From NCBI RefSeq assembly GCF_003248505.1, contig NZ_QFOA01000020.1, forward strand, positions 1-45,893: DNA of 45,893 bases. The letters are read 5' to 3'. Numbering within the stretch: position 1 is the first letter of the stretch; every line of letters starts with the position of its first letter. The translations under genes and the position numbers were made by a program. The notes under the pieces were generated by a model. It saw nothing but the letters and a program-made list of their open reading frames with translations, was not told the origin of the DNA and ran no database searches. Of the stretch, positions 34,177 to 42,684 are shown in pieces. Source of the stretch: Sphingobium sp. Its GTDB lineage: Bacteria > Pseudomonadota > Alphaproteobacteria > Sphingomonadales > Sphingomonadaceae.

Positions 34177-34548
34177 TCAATAGGGGTAGTCGACGCCGTA
34201 ATGGCCATATACCTCTCGCCCGTAGTTGCGATCGAAAGCCGGCTCGCTGTCGCCTGCATAGCGGGGCGCCTGTTCCAGCACGCTCTTGTCGAGATTGACG
34301 ACATAGCCTCCCTGATCGGTATCATAGGTCAGCACGTCCCAGGGTAGCGGATAATAATCGCTCCCCAGCCCGAACAGGCCGCCGAACTGAAGTACGGCAT
34401 ATTCCACCTTGCCCGAGCGCTTTTCGACCATGAAATTGTAGATAGAGCCGAGCTTTTCGCGCTGGGCGTTGTAGACGGTGGTGCCCTCAACCTTGTTCGA
34501 GGCGATTAGCCGATTGGTTTCGTCCGTGGCAATATCGGTCTGTGCCAT
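34177..34548 (-). CDS. PRC-barrel domain protein
   Basis: A 123-residue soluble protein. The PRC-barrel core is clear (LIASNKVEGTTVYNAQREKL, YNFMVEKRSGKVEYAVLQFG, YYPLPWDVLTYD), followed by a tyrosine-rich C-terminal tail (GREVYGHYGVDYPY). The ATG at 34548 has GGAAGGAG. PRC-barrel proteins bind RNA or sense environment in several systems; here the role is unknown. It converges on DUF2171, and the two share a hairpin, so they may be expressed in the same conditions. Confidence 0.88.
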   Translation of the reverse strand: MAQTDIATDETNRLIASNKVEGTTVYNAQREKLGSIYNFMVEKRSGKVEYAVLQFGGLFGLGSDYYPLPWDVLTYDTDQGGYVVNLDKSVLEQAPRYAGDSEPAFDRNYGREVYGHYGVDYPY

Positions 34549-35035
34549 GACATCTCTCCTTCCATGGGATGAATGATCAAGGCGAACGCGACAGAGGGAA
34601 AGGTGTATCCCGCCTCGTGATACCTGATCGTCGGACTGCCCGTAAAAGCTGCTCAACCGCTTCCCAGACTTCCTCGTCAATTGGCGTCGCCTGTAAAAAG
34701 CTTGCCGAAGGGTCTTCGAAAACTGGGAGAGCGAATTTCTCTCGACCGCGGTCCTACTCATACTTTCCCTATTCTTCCGCCAAGGTGAAGCACCAGTATC
34801 CAAGCAGATTGCCGCTCCAGATGCCCAAACCGGCGAGTGACGAGGCTGGCCGGCTGAAAACCTGCTACGCCTCTGAGAACCATTTTCGCGGGCGGACTGT
34901 AGTCCTCAGGATTTTCCCCGGCATCGCCCTGAAGGGCGCTCGGATCATCTGCCAGCCGGCTGTTCTTTTATCTCGGCCACCCTTCTCCCTTTTCGTGCGT
35001 TACGCATACTACGACCGAAACCAGGAGGTGATCGA
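34549..35035. other. Intergenic gap
   Basis: Nearly 490 bases with no supported gene; short open frames lack family features. A weak EcfG-like match (CGTT with a degenerate -35, 34578-34604) lies before the PRC-barrel gene on the minus strand. Nothing else seen. Confidence 0.4.
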
Positions 35036-35323
35036 ATGCGCAAACGAGAGAAAGTAGCCGACCTCATTGCCGGTCAGAATGGACGCCAGCGCCGCAAACA
35101 GCTCTTTCGCTCGCTCGAGGATACCGCAGCTCGCGCCGTTGTCACCGCGACGGTGACTTTCGCGGTCGGTTGGGTGCTGAAGCGCATGTTCGAAAAATCG
35201 GTCAAGCAGGCGGCGAAAGAGGGCGCCCAGGACGGCGTCGACCAACAGGTCGCGCAAAATCCAGATCTCGCAAAAGCAGGCATTTCCGGCACCGCCGCGT
35301 CGCAGAGCACTGCAGATACTTGA
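35036..35323 (+). CDS. Small membrane-associated protein
   Basis: A 95-residue protein. The N-terminus is basic and helical (RKREKVADLIAGQNGRQRRK), a single hydrophobic segment lies at about residues 33-49 (AVVTATVTFAVGWVLK), and a charged, alanine-rich tail ends the chain. The ATG at 35036 has AGGAGG eight bases upstream. Probably anchored in the inner membrane with both ends hydrophilic. No family recognised. Confidence 0.6.
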   Translation: MRKREKVADLIAGQNGRQRRKQLFRSLEDTAARAVVTATVTFAVGWVLKRMFEKSVKQAAKEGAQDGVDQQVAQNPDLAKAGISGTAASQSTADT

Positions 35324-35619
35324 TGCCGGTACCGACAGGATGACCAAATGGCCCCGATCGTTTTATCGGGAGCACCGTCTTACTGTTGGGGAGCAACTAG
35401 ACACCACAGGTATTTTGCTGGCGTTATTTCGGCTGCTCGCCATCGGTTCCATCAATGCCCGAACATGGTGCTCATATGCTCGCGGGCATCGGCATCATAT
35501 TGACGTTGAGATAATACAGATCGCCCCACCGATTGTCAGCACAACGATCGCCCAGGCGAGAAGGAACGCAAGGAGGGTCCAGCGTCCATCCGATTGGGCT
35601 GCTCGACTGGGATGATTGC

Positions 35620-35874
35620 GGCGCGCAGTGGATTTGCTCCCCAGCTTTTCAGCCAAGGCAGCGCAGGTGAGTGCATCTACATAATCCTCGGATTCATCCT
35701 CCTCGGCCTTTCCTTCGGACAGTCCTCAAGGCCGGTGAATAGCAGCTTTCACCCAAGCATCGTTACACCGGCGCAGGCAGAAAAGCGACTGCGTCGTGGT
35801 TTATCGGCGCCAGCTTTGCGCCGCTCGCTGCGCTGTTTCTTGCTGCGAGCCCGCAGGCCGGTGTTCCGTCCTAG
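35620..35874 (+). pseudogene. Remnant of an MFS transporter (MHS type)
   Basis: Two frames together resemble the later membrane helices of a metabolite:proton symporter. One frame gives LFSQGSAGECIYIILGFILL and then GLSFG. After a shift near 35740-35755 another gives HRYTGAG followed by WFIGASFAPLAALFLAAS and a stop at 35874. Complete members have these blocks in the same order, joined by ELFP-R-RYTGA. Less than a fifth of the gene is left. It overlaps the end of the next minus-strand gene. Evidence is by eye only. Confidence 0.4.
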
Positions 35875-36299
35875 TGGCGCGTCGGCTGCGCTGACGGCGC
35901 TTCCAAGAACTCGGCGAAAGCCGAATCATCGCCCAGGGCGTACAGTCGCAGCGGATCGTCCGGCGTCATGCGACCGGCCTGCACCTCACGCCCGGTCACA
36001 TCACGAAGTCGGCTACGGTCCAGCACGCCATCGAGAAGGCTTTCGGCCCGCAAGAACATCCAAATCTGGCTTTGCCGATGAGCGGCAAAAGCGTGGAGAT
36101 CGCCCCCCGTTTCTTCGAGATGCACCGCCACTAAGTCACAGACAAGATTGAAGATCCGCATGAGGCCAATTCGGCTCTCCTCATCGGTGATGGCCTCGTG
36201 CAACTGCAGAACCTCGTCACGGAATGCGGCAAGCGGAATAGCGTCGCCCTCATTGTAAGCCATGAGGCGATTCCAAAGATCTGTGACACGCTGATCCAT
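35871..36299 (-). CDS. Hypothetical hemerythrin-sized helical protein
   Basis: A 142-residue soluble protein, helical throughout (QRVTDLWNRLMAYNEGD, LQLHEAITDEESRIGLMRIF, NLVCDLVAVHLEETGGDLHA). The ATG at 36299 is placed for best spacing from GGAAGG; the adjacent ATG at 36302 is equally possible. Histidines and acidic residues are spaced along helices, but a hemerythrin metal site is not evident. It stands alone; family not recognised. Confidence 0.6.
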   Translation of the reverse strand: MDQRVTDLWNRLMAYNEGDAIPLAAFRDEVLQLHEAITDEESRIGLMRIFNLVCDLVAVHLEETGGDLHAFAAHRQSQIWMFLRAESLLDGVLDRSRLRDVTGREVQAGRMTPDDPLRLYALGDDSAFAEFLEAPSAQPTRH

Positions 36300-37240
36300 C
36301 ATCCTGCCTTCCGTCCGTTTTAGCGATGAAGCCTTTCTCATCACCGCTGCGGGGGCTGTGCAGCATTGTCAGGGTACGCCGCCCTCAGCCTGATCCCCCT
36401 AATGGGATGCCTTGAGGCACAAGCCTATGCAAGGCGGAAAGAAAGTTCTCTTTCAGCTCAAAGCAGGCGATCTCTTTCCTGGGCCTCGACAAGGCCGTTC
36501 TTACAGTCTTTCTCGTTCCGATCCGAGGCATTTCGGCTTCGGTGCGTGGCGGCCGATCTTGGGCCACAAGCCGCGTCATGGATGTTGTTACGCCCTGCCA
36601 GGCCCCCGAAAGAGGGGCTGCCGCCTGGCAGGATACAGCCGTTATTCTCTCCACTGCGGTCGATAGGAGCGTTGAAACGCTATCCTGAAGCCGTACAGCT
36701 TCCCAACGCTGTGGTTGGGCATACCGGGCATTCCAAGGCGCGCACCTTGTGTCGGTATGTGGGAGAATGAAGGACGTGGGCACTTAGCAATCGATGCCAC
36801 CTATATCGGGCGGCAGTTCTGCACAGCAATCCCTACAGGACGCAAAGCAAGCCCTATGTCCAACTCGGCACCATGGGCGAACTATGGGTCGGCTGTCCTT
36901 CCTCCGGCGCGCCCGCGATCTTGGGTCTCGCTCGATCAGGTTCGCGCGCTGCTGGGCATTTCCGGCATCGACAGGATCGCCAGGGAGAATCTTCTGGACG
37001 TGACTGTAAGCTGGCTGGCCTTACTGCGCTTGGCAAGGAGCTGAGGCTGCGATCGATTTCTGCGATGGCGGGCTCGTTGCAGTGTCCCGTATCACCGACG
37101 CACCAGGACCGGCACTGTCAGCCTGAGACTGCAGCGGTTTGCCGTTCTTGGTTAAACGCTGCGGCCTTCCTTATGGGAGCGGGTATGGCCAGAGCGCGAC
37201 CGCCCCGCTCGAATGGTGATCGCATGAATTTGCAGCAGAT
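36300..37240. other. Large gene-poor gap
   Basis: About 940 bases in which no gene could be supported on either strand: the open frames have poor composition, no ribosome sites and no family blocks. A nested hairpin is present (CCTGCCAGG 36594-36602 with CCTGGCAGG 36624-36632, and CCCC/GGGG inside). The region may hold decayed genes beyond recognition. Confidence 0.4.
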
Positions 37241-38242
37241 TCATTCGTTGTCATCGGCGTTGCGCTGACCCGGCAATCGGCGCGGTGCGATCATTGCCCC
37301 GGCCAGGGCGACAGCGCCACCGATCAGCGTTGCGAGCAATCGGTCGGTTTCCGCGCCTTTGATCTCTCCGCCCGCCAGCGCGATCATCAATATGACGCTC
37401 ATGGTGATGGCCGCGCTCAGAACCGCGTAACGCGCTTTCTGGAACCCGAACGCACAACCAGCGGACAACACAGCAGCACCCGCCAGCGGAAGCGGTACCG
37501 CAGCCAGCAGATGCAGCACTATCGTCGCAAGAACAATGCCGGCGACCGTGCCGCCAATTCGCTCGATGCCACGTACACCGGTATCGCGTAGCCCCGGCTT
37601 GAGAACGACCATAGCGGTCAGGGCAGCCCAGTAGCCATGCTCGACACCTGCCTTGTCCGCGGCGACTTTTGCGATGGTGATACACAGCGCCGCTCGAAGC
37701 GCGTGGAGCAGCATTTCCTGTCGGGTCGCCCGATCGCTGCGCGCTGCCGGAATTTCTTTTCCCTCGCCGATCACTCCCACCATCAATCCGACCGCTGCGA
37801 TCTGGATCGCAGACCCACCCGCCACCAACACAGCCCGGCGCAGACCATCGAGCACGCTTCCGGGGAAGTGCAGCGCCAGCAGAAAGGCAATGATGATCTG
37901 GAGCCAGACCCACCACAAATCGATGTCGCGGCTGATCAACGCACCGCAAAGGCCTCCCATTAGGGCTGTCGCCGCCAGTGTCACATATGGATCGTTGCCA
38001 AGGATCGTGCCGATAAAGGCGACAAGTGTCATGCCGATTCCAGCCAGCGTCATCGCGGCCCATCGATTATGAAACACTCGCTTGGTCGCCCCGAAGCCGA
38101 CCGAGAACGCCGCACCCGCTGCGATGGAGGCCGGCATCGCGGCGCCGGCACTCACACCGCCCACAAGCAACAGGGCGAACCCTGGCATCGCCAACAAAGC
38201 ACTATGCGTGTTGAATCGAAATATATCTTTGAACTGAGGCAT
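37241..38242 (-). CDS. FUSC family inner-membrane transporter
   Basis: A 333-residue protein with two bundles of hydrophobic helices (about residues 15-145 and 190-310) separated by a cytoplasmic stretch, the FUSC/aromatic-acid exporter layout in short form. The conserved second-half block is EHGYWAALTAMVVLKPGLRD, then GIERIGGTVAGIVLA, matching the typical W-x-LT-x(4)-P and R-x(3)-T-x(3)-G pattern. The ATG at 38242 has GGAGGG eleven bases upstream. It probably exports aromatic acids or amphiphilic compounds; no neighbour identifies the substrate. Confidence 0.8.
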   Translation of the reverse strand: MPQFKDIFRFNTHSALLAMPGFALLLVGGVSAGAAMPASIAAGAAFSVGFGATKRVFHNRWAAMTLAGIGMTLVAFIGTILGNDPYVTLAATALMGGLCGALISRDIDLWWVWLQIIIAFLLALHFPGSVLDGLRRAVLVAGGSAIQIAAVGLMVGVIGEGKEIPAARSDRATRQEMLLHALRAALCITIAKVAADKAGVEHGYWAALTAMVVLKPGLRDTGVRGIERIGGTVAGIVLATIVLHLLAAVPLPLAGAAVLSAGCAFGFQKARYAVLSAAITMSVILMIALAGGEIKGAETDRLLATLIGGAVALAGAMIAPRRLPGQRNADDNE

Positions 38243-38507
38243 CAATCGGGGCGCCCTCCTGCAGGACACTCCTATCGTGATGATCTCGCGCTTGCCACAT
38301 GCGCATGCGGACGAGAGCGGCATGTGCGACATGCATTGCCGTTTCATCACTGCCGGCTACGGCTTGCGACATGCCACGAAGCTGCCAGCAGGGTTCTCCC
38401 GTCGAGGAGCCCTTCACATCCTCGGTAATTCGGGACCTTGGGCGGTGCATTTCAATGCAGTGCGGCGCGCGGTCCACTCCGGGACTTTCCTTTCGCAGAA
38501 CGCTTCC

Positions 38508-39731
38508 TCAACCGGTATCGGCGGGTAACCCTTCATAGCCTGTCACCAACCCTACGGACCGGATCAACGCGCAGACCGTCCCCACAATCTCGTCAGGCGG
38601 CACCGCCGCCCCTACGGCCCGCGCCAGCTCCGGGGTTCTGCCCTGGCTGTGATAGCGAGAGAGCGGGCCAATCAACCGCATCAGATCTGGCGAGGGCTCG
38701 GGCAACCCGTTCCTCAAGGCGTCCAGCAAGGCATGCTCGAGATCGAGGCCGATTTGCCGGCGGATCAAGTGGTCGTGGTAGCCTGCCTTCAAAAGGATCG
38801 CCTTGAGCCCAAACTCGGTAGAATAGGCGGCATGGCGGACGAGGACATCAAGCCCGTATTTCGGCAGGGTCTCCTCCGCTGTCTCCAGGAAATACAGGGC
38901 GTGACGGTAATGAGACACCGCCAGAATCCGGTCGAAGTCCTGGGGGCGGTGATAGAGGTTGAGGTTGCGGGATGGGTGATTGCGCGCTCCGGGACGAAGC
39001 GAATGCGGGAGGGCATCGTCCCCGATGCACCCGAGCAATTTCCCAAAGGCCTGAGCGAGGTGCATCTCTTCTTTAGCTGAGCTGCGTGTGCACTTCGCCA
39101 GTCCCTTGACCGTGCCCAGCCCATGGCGCCGGTACCAGGCGAAGGCAGAATGCTGCGGTTCGGGCAGCCTCATGGCAGCGGCCGTAATCCTGTCAAAACG
39201 CGCCTGCGCCTTTGGCTCCCGCGGTCCATCCATTGCGCGGTCGTAGAGAACGATGCCCGTGTCATAGCGATCCGTCAGGAAGTGGTTGTCTTCAACGCGG
39301 AACCGTTTGGGCTCATCGATGGTGAAGATGGACAACGTGATCGTCGCCAGGTGATCCACTTCCGCTTTAATGATATGTCGGGCCTCATCCAGATGGCGTG
39401 CCCTTCCCTTATTGAACTCGGGATCGACGAATGCCCAGAGTTCGAATTTGGAGAGTTCAAGTTGGTGCTTGTCGATCTTTTGCGGATCGGCGTTGTCGCC
39501 CACGAGCATGAGCCAGTAGAGCGAGCCGTACCCGAACGCACGTTCCTGCCCGTCATCGAGACAGGCACATAATATCCGCGTCGTGCGCTCGATCGCTATT
39601 CGGTCGTGGGGACATAGATGCATGACGCGCGGCGGAACGCGCTGTCGCAGCTTTTCGAATTCCTCGACAGTGACGTGATCGCCCGTACGGCCCGATAGGG
39701 AAGGTGCATCGTCTCCACGGCTTTCGTGCAT
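38508..39731 (-). CDS. Large protein with possible nucleotidyltransferase-like and HEPN regions
   Basis: A 407-residue soluble protein. The ATG at 39731 has GGAG six bases upstream, better than the ATG at 39743. The N-terminal half (FGYGSLYWLMLVGDNADPQK, KFELWAFVDPEFNKG) suggests a degenerate nucleotidyltransferase-like fold with GS but without a clear aspartate pair. The C-terminal half has long helices typical of HEPN domains (HYRHALYFLETAEETL, then YSTEFGLKAILLKAGYHDH, then HALLDALRNGLPEPSP). HEPN proteins are often RNases or toxin partners. The call is by pattern and uncertain; a plain hypothetical is the fallback. Confidence 0.45.
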   Translation of the reverse strand: MHESRGDDAPSLSGRTGDHVTVEEFEKLRQRVPPRVMHLCPHDRIAIERTTRILCACLDDGQERAFGYGSLYWLMLVGDNADPQKIDKHQLELSKFELWAFVDPEFNKGRARHLDEARHIIKAEVDHLATITLSIFTIDEPKRFRVEDNHFLTDRYDTGIVLYDRAMDGPREPKAQARFDRITAAAMRLPEPQHSAFAWYRRHGLGTVKGLAKCTRSSAKEEMHLAQAFGKLLGCIGDDALPHSLRPGARNHPSRNLNLYHRPQDFDRILAVSHYRHALYFLETAEETLPKYGLDVLVRHAAYSTEFGLKAILLKAGYHDHLIRRQIGLDLEHALLDALRNGLPEPSPDLMRLIGPLSRYHSQGRTPELARAVGAAVPPDEIVGTVCALIRSVGLVTGYEGLPADTG

Positions 39732-40193
39732 GGGAATCTCCATCCCGCATCCATGGCGGATGAGGCGGAAGTGCCGAGGCGGATGCGGTGACGATCCCGA
39801 ACTCCCGCGCACTGGACGCGGGAGCCGCCGGGACTGCTAACACGCAAATGACATGCGCCGCCGTCTTTCACCCGAAGGTTTGGACATGCACGGCGGCATC
39901 CCGGAAAACAGAGTTTCCCGAGCTTCCTTGGCCATTTGCGGGATTAGCAGTCCCGGCCCTGCCCTTTTCGCAGCGCCCTCGCCTTCTAGCACTCAACCAT
40001 AGGGAAGCAAAGTTTGCTGATGCCGTTCCTTATCCCGACCAGCGAGCCGCTGATCGCGGGCTAGCGACAGCCCCATGCACCGGTCATCGACACCTTTGCC
40101 TGGTGCGGCGACGTAGATTACGCGGCGATGCAGATTGCGCGGGAACGAGCCGAAGGCATTAGGGATTAGGAGAATCTGCGAAGGAGAGGATCG
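39732..40193. other. Intergenic region with a nested inverted-repeat element
   Basis: No gene is seen in these 460 bases. It holds a perfect 8-bp hairpin (CTCCCGCG 39802-39809 with CGCGGGAG 39817-39824) and, adjoining, the repeat element at 39827-39957. The ku ribosome site (AAGGAGAGG) ends the region. Confidence 0.5.
39827..39957. repeat. Imperfect 22-bp inverted repeat enclosing two hairpins
   Basis: GCCGGGACTGCTAA and CGCAAATG (39827-39850) are matched inversely by CATTTGCG and TTAGCAGTCCCGGC (39933-39957), with two or three unmatched bases in the middle. Inside, GCCGCCGT (39857-39864) pairs with ACGGCGGC (39890-39897), and CGGAAA pairs with TTT-CCG near 39902-39920. The whole folds as a three-way junction. 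It may be a small MITE-like element or a structured RNA. Confidence 0.6.
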
Positions 40194-41096
40194 ATGGCTG
40201 CACGTCCCTATTGGAAAGGTCAGATCCGACTGGCGCTGGTCTCCATTCCCGTTGAAATCTATTCGGCGACGAGGAGCGGCGCCACGATCGCGTTCAACCA
40301 GATCCATGAGCCATCGGGCCAACGGATCAAGTATGAAAAGATCGTGCCGGGGATCGGCCCTGTCGACGTCGATGAGATCGTCAAGGGCTTCGAATATGCC
40401 AAGGGCGAGTATGTCCTGCTCGACGACGACGAGATCGAGGGGGTCAAACTGGAGAGCAAGAAAACGCTCGAGTTGACCCAGTTCGTCGATAGCCATGACA
40501 TCGACGCGATCTATTTCGAGAAGCCCTATTATGTCGTGCCGGCCGACGATCTCGCCGAGGAGGCTTTCATCGTCCTGCGCGAGGCACTCCGCCGCACCCG
40601 CAAGATCGGCCTCGGCCAGCTTGCGATGCGCGGACGGGAATATGTCGTCAGCATAAAGGCTTGCGGGCGCGGCATGGTGATGGAGACACTGCGATACGCC
40701 GACGAGGTAAACAAGGCGACGAGCTATTTCCGCGAGATCGGTGATACCGATCCGGACGAGGAATTGCTCGACCTCGCCACCACCTTGATCGACAAGAAGA
40801 CCGGCAAGTTCGATGCGAGGGAGTTTCACGATCGCTATGCCGACGCGCTCAAGGAGCTGATCGAGCGCAAGAAGAAGGGCAAGACGCTTAACATCGAGAG
40901 CGATGACAAGGGCAGCGATTCGCGTGGTTCCAACGTCGTCGACCTGATGGCCGCCCTCAAGAACTCGCTCGGCTCATCGGGTGGCGGCTCGTCCAAGGCG
41001 ACGGCAAAGAAGACCAGCAAGGCTGCCGCGAAACCGGCCGCCAAGAAGGCTGCGGCCAAGCCAGCCACGAAACCGGCTGCGCGCAAGCGGGCCTGA
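40194..41096 (+). CDS. ku: Ku, DNA end-binding protein of bacterial NHEJ
   Basis: A 300-residue homodimeric ring protein that binds broken DNA ends and recruits LigD. The core starts typically (ARPYWKGQIRLALVSIPVEI) and runs through FNQIHEPSGQRIKYEKIVPG, YFEKPYYVVPADD and RYADEVN. The last 45 residues are a Lys/Ala/Pro-rich, histone-H1-like tail (KPAAKKAAAKPATKPAARKR). The ATG at 40194 has GAAGGAGAGG. ligD lies 1.6 kb downstream on the same strand, with two small plus-strand genes between, so this is an NHEJ locus. Confidence 0.96.
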   Translation: MAARPYWKGQIRLALVSIPVEIYSATRSGATIAFNQIHEPSGQRIKYEKIVPGIGPVDVDEIVKGFEYAKGEYVLLDDDEIEGVKLESKKTLELTQFVDSHDIDAIYFEKPYYVVPADDLAEEAFIVLREALRRTRKIGLGQLAMRGREYVVSIKACGRGMVMETLRYADEVNKATSYFREIGDTDPDEELLDLATTLIDKKTGKFDAREFHDRYADALKELIERKKKGKTLNIESDDKGSDSRGSNVVDLMAALKNSLGSSGGGSSKATAKKTSKAAAKPAAKKAAAKPATKPAARKRA

Positions 41097-41099
41097 TCC

Positions 41100-41357
41100 G
41101 TGGCGGACAGATCCGACCCGGTAGCGGCGACCGTCGACGACGATGCAGCATTTGCCGAAGGCGCCATCACGCTGTGGGCCAATCTGTTGACGTTGATCGG
41201 CACGCACTTGCGAGAAACGGGCACGCCCCGCCAGGAAGTGCTCGACATGCTCACCATGCTTCATGAGACCAATGAGGAGACGATCAGGTCGCCGCGCGCG
41301 CGGGCCATCGCTTCTCGGCATCTGATGTCGGTTTACCGTGCCCTTGGCGAAGCCTGA
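41100..41357 (+). CDS. Hypothetical small helical protein behind ku
   Basis: An 85-residue protein starting with GTG three bases after the ku stop, so almost surely co-transcribed with it. It is helical and acidic (DDAAFAEGAITLWANLLTL, RQEVLDMLTMLHETNEET). No signal or membrane segment, no family recognised. The position suggests a helper of end joining or an unrelated passenger. Confidence 0.6.
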   Translation: MADRSDPVAATVDDDAAFAEGAITLWANLLTLIGTHLRETGTPRQEVLDMLTMLHETNEETIRSPRARAIASRHLMSVYRALGEA

Positions 41358-41361
41358 GCGA

Positions 41362-41622
41362 TCAGGCGTTCGGCCCGAAGCGCCGTCGTTCGGGATCGCG
41401 TGCGTAGCGAAAACGGTCCTTGATCAGCTCATTGAAGAAGCTTCCGGCAGAAGCCGCATGGCAGAAGGCCTCGAAGGTCTCGGCCGGCACGTCGTAATAG
41501 AGATATGTGCCAGTATCGCGAAACGAGATCGACAGGATACCGGCATCGTCGTCGAAGCCGATGCGGCTGATCATCGAGGATTGGGAGAAGGGATGCGCGC
41601 GCATATCTGGAGAACCGCGCAT
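41362..41622 (-). CDS. KTSC domain protein
   Basis: A protein of about 86 residues with a KTSC domain (SSMISRIGFDDDAGILSISF, TYLYYDVPAETFEAFCHAAS, GSFFNELIKDRFRYAR), a small fold of unknown role seen at the end of some lysyl-tRNA synthetases and in many phage and plasmid proteins. The start is uncertain: ATGs at 41652, 41622 and 41604 all lack a good ribosome site. It lies on the strand opposite to the NHEJ genes and converges with the gene behind ku. Confidence 0.75.
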   Translation of the reverse strand: MRGSPDMRAHPFSQSSMISRIGFDDDAGILSISFRDTGTYLYYDVPAETFEAFCHAASAGSFFNELIKDRFRYARDPERRRFGPNA

Positions 41623-41722
41623 CACCGGGTGCCGTTCCGGGCGTCGCGCCATCTGGAACCCATAAGACGCCGAGGCGCCCCTGCCGCACTGACAAATACT
41701 GGCATCGCAGGCTCGTCGTAAG

Positions 41723-42664
41723 ATGGCAGAGGTCAGCGACGACGAGCTCCGCGAGATGGCGCAGCACCGGGGGCTGAGGCTGGTCAAGTCGCGGCGACGC
41801 AAGCCCGGCACCGGCGACTTCGGGAAATATGGCCTGACCGATGCGGGTGGCAAGGCGCTGCTCGGTATCGGCGACGATGGCCTGACCGCGAGCGCCGACG
41901 ACATCCAGGACTATCTGCGAAGCAGCGAGCAAAGCACATGGAAGCAGTCGGCCGACGCGACTCCCGATCGACCTGCCCCCAGAGAGAAACCCCGCCCGCC
42001 CAAGCCCGAGGAGGACGAGGAACCCATCCGCCGCCGGGCAAAACCGGTGTTACGAGATCGTTCGGCGCCGCATAGACGAGAAGAGCCAGGTCCGGCACGG
42101 AAACCTTCCAAGAAGGCGCGTTCAAAGCCTTCACTCCGGCTCGTCCCAAAAGCTGAGCCAGCGCCCCAGCCCGATCCCGAGCCTATGCCCGCACCCGAAC
42201 CGGAGCTGCGTATTCGCGCTGTCACCGCGAACGATGCCGGTTCCCTGGCGGCGCTTTTCGCCCTGCTCAGCGGTGTATCGCTCGATAGCACGCAGGTCGC
42301 CGACAATCTCGCAGCCGGCCGAAAGGCGAAGGCCGGAATGGTAGTCGCCGAGCTGGGCGATATCGTCGGCTGCTGCGGATGGGCGGTTGTAGGGACTATC
42401 CATCGCGGCCCGATCGGGCGCGTGACAGTGCTCATAGTCGACAAGAGCCACCGTCGTCGAGGCATCGGAACGGCGATGCTGGCGGCCGCCGAGACCGCGC
42501 TGGCCAAGGCCGGCTGCCGTCAAATCGAGGCGATGAGCGACATCACGATCGACAACAGCCATAATTTCTTCCGCTCGCTGAAGTTCGAACAGGCAAGCTA
42601 TCGCTTCGTCCGCACGATCGGCGAAGGGGCGAGTGGGGAACGAGTTCGCCACCGCACGAATTAA
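41723..42664 (+). CDS. GNAT acetyltransferase fused to a small basic domain, in the NHEJ locus
   Basis: A 313-residue protein with three parts. Residues 1-70 are a small domain seen as a stand-alone protein in related bacteria (ELREMAQHRGLRLVKSRRRK, then FGKYGLTDAGGKALLGI). Residues 72-160 are a proline- and charge-rich linker (PREKPRPPKPEEDEEP). Residues 160-300 are a GNAT acetyltransferase with the acetyl-CoA loop in RRRGIGTAMLAAAETAL and the strand before it (RVTVLIVDKSH). The gene ends 20 bases before ligD. Its target is unknown; the lysine-rich Ku tail is an attractive candidate, which is inference. Confidence 0.82.
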   Translation: MAEVSDDELREMAQHRGLRLVKSRRRKPGTGDFGKYGLTDAGGKALLGIGDDGLTASADDIQDYLRSSEQSTWKQSADATPDRPAPREKPRPPKPEEDEEPIRRRAKPVLRDRSAPHRREEPGPARKPSKKARSKPSLRLVPKAEPAPQPDPEPMPAPEPELRIRAVTANDAGSLAALFALLSGVSLDSTQVADNLAAGRKAKAGMVVAELGDIVGCCGWAVVGTIHRGPIGRVTVLIVDKSHRRRGIGTAMLAAAETALAKAGCRQIEAMSDITIDNSHNFFRSLKFEQASYRFVRTIGEGASGERVRHRTN

Positions 42665-42684
42665 CAGGCTGATCGGAAATCGAT

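Noticed and set aside
35440..35590. Minus-strand hydrophobic stretch (LLAFLLAWAIVVLTIGGA) with a nearby second-frame end
   Set aside because: Could be another decayed membrane gene, but too short to name or to separate from chance.
40141..40165. GGAAC before ku as part of an EcfG promoter
   Set aside because: No CGTT-like element at 16 or 17 bases.
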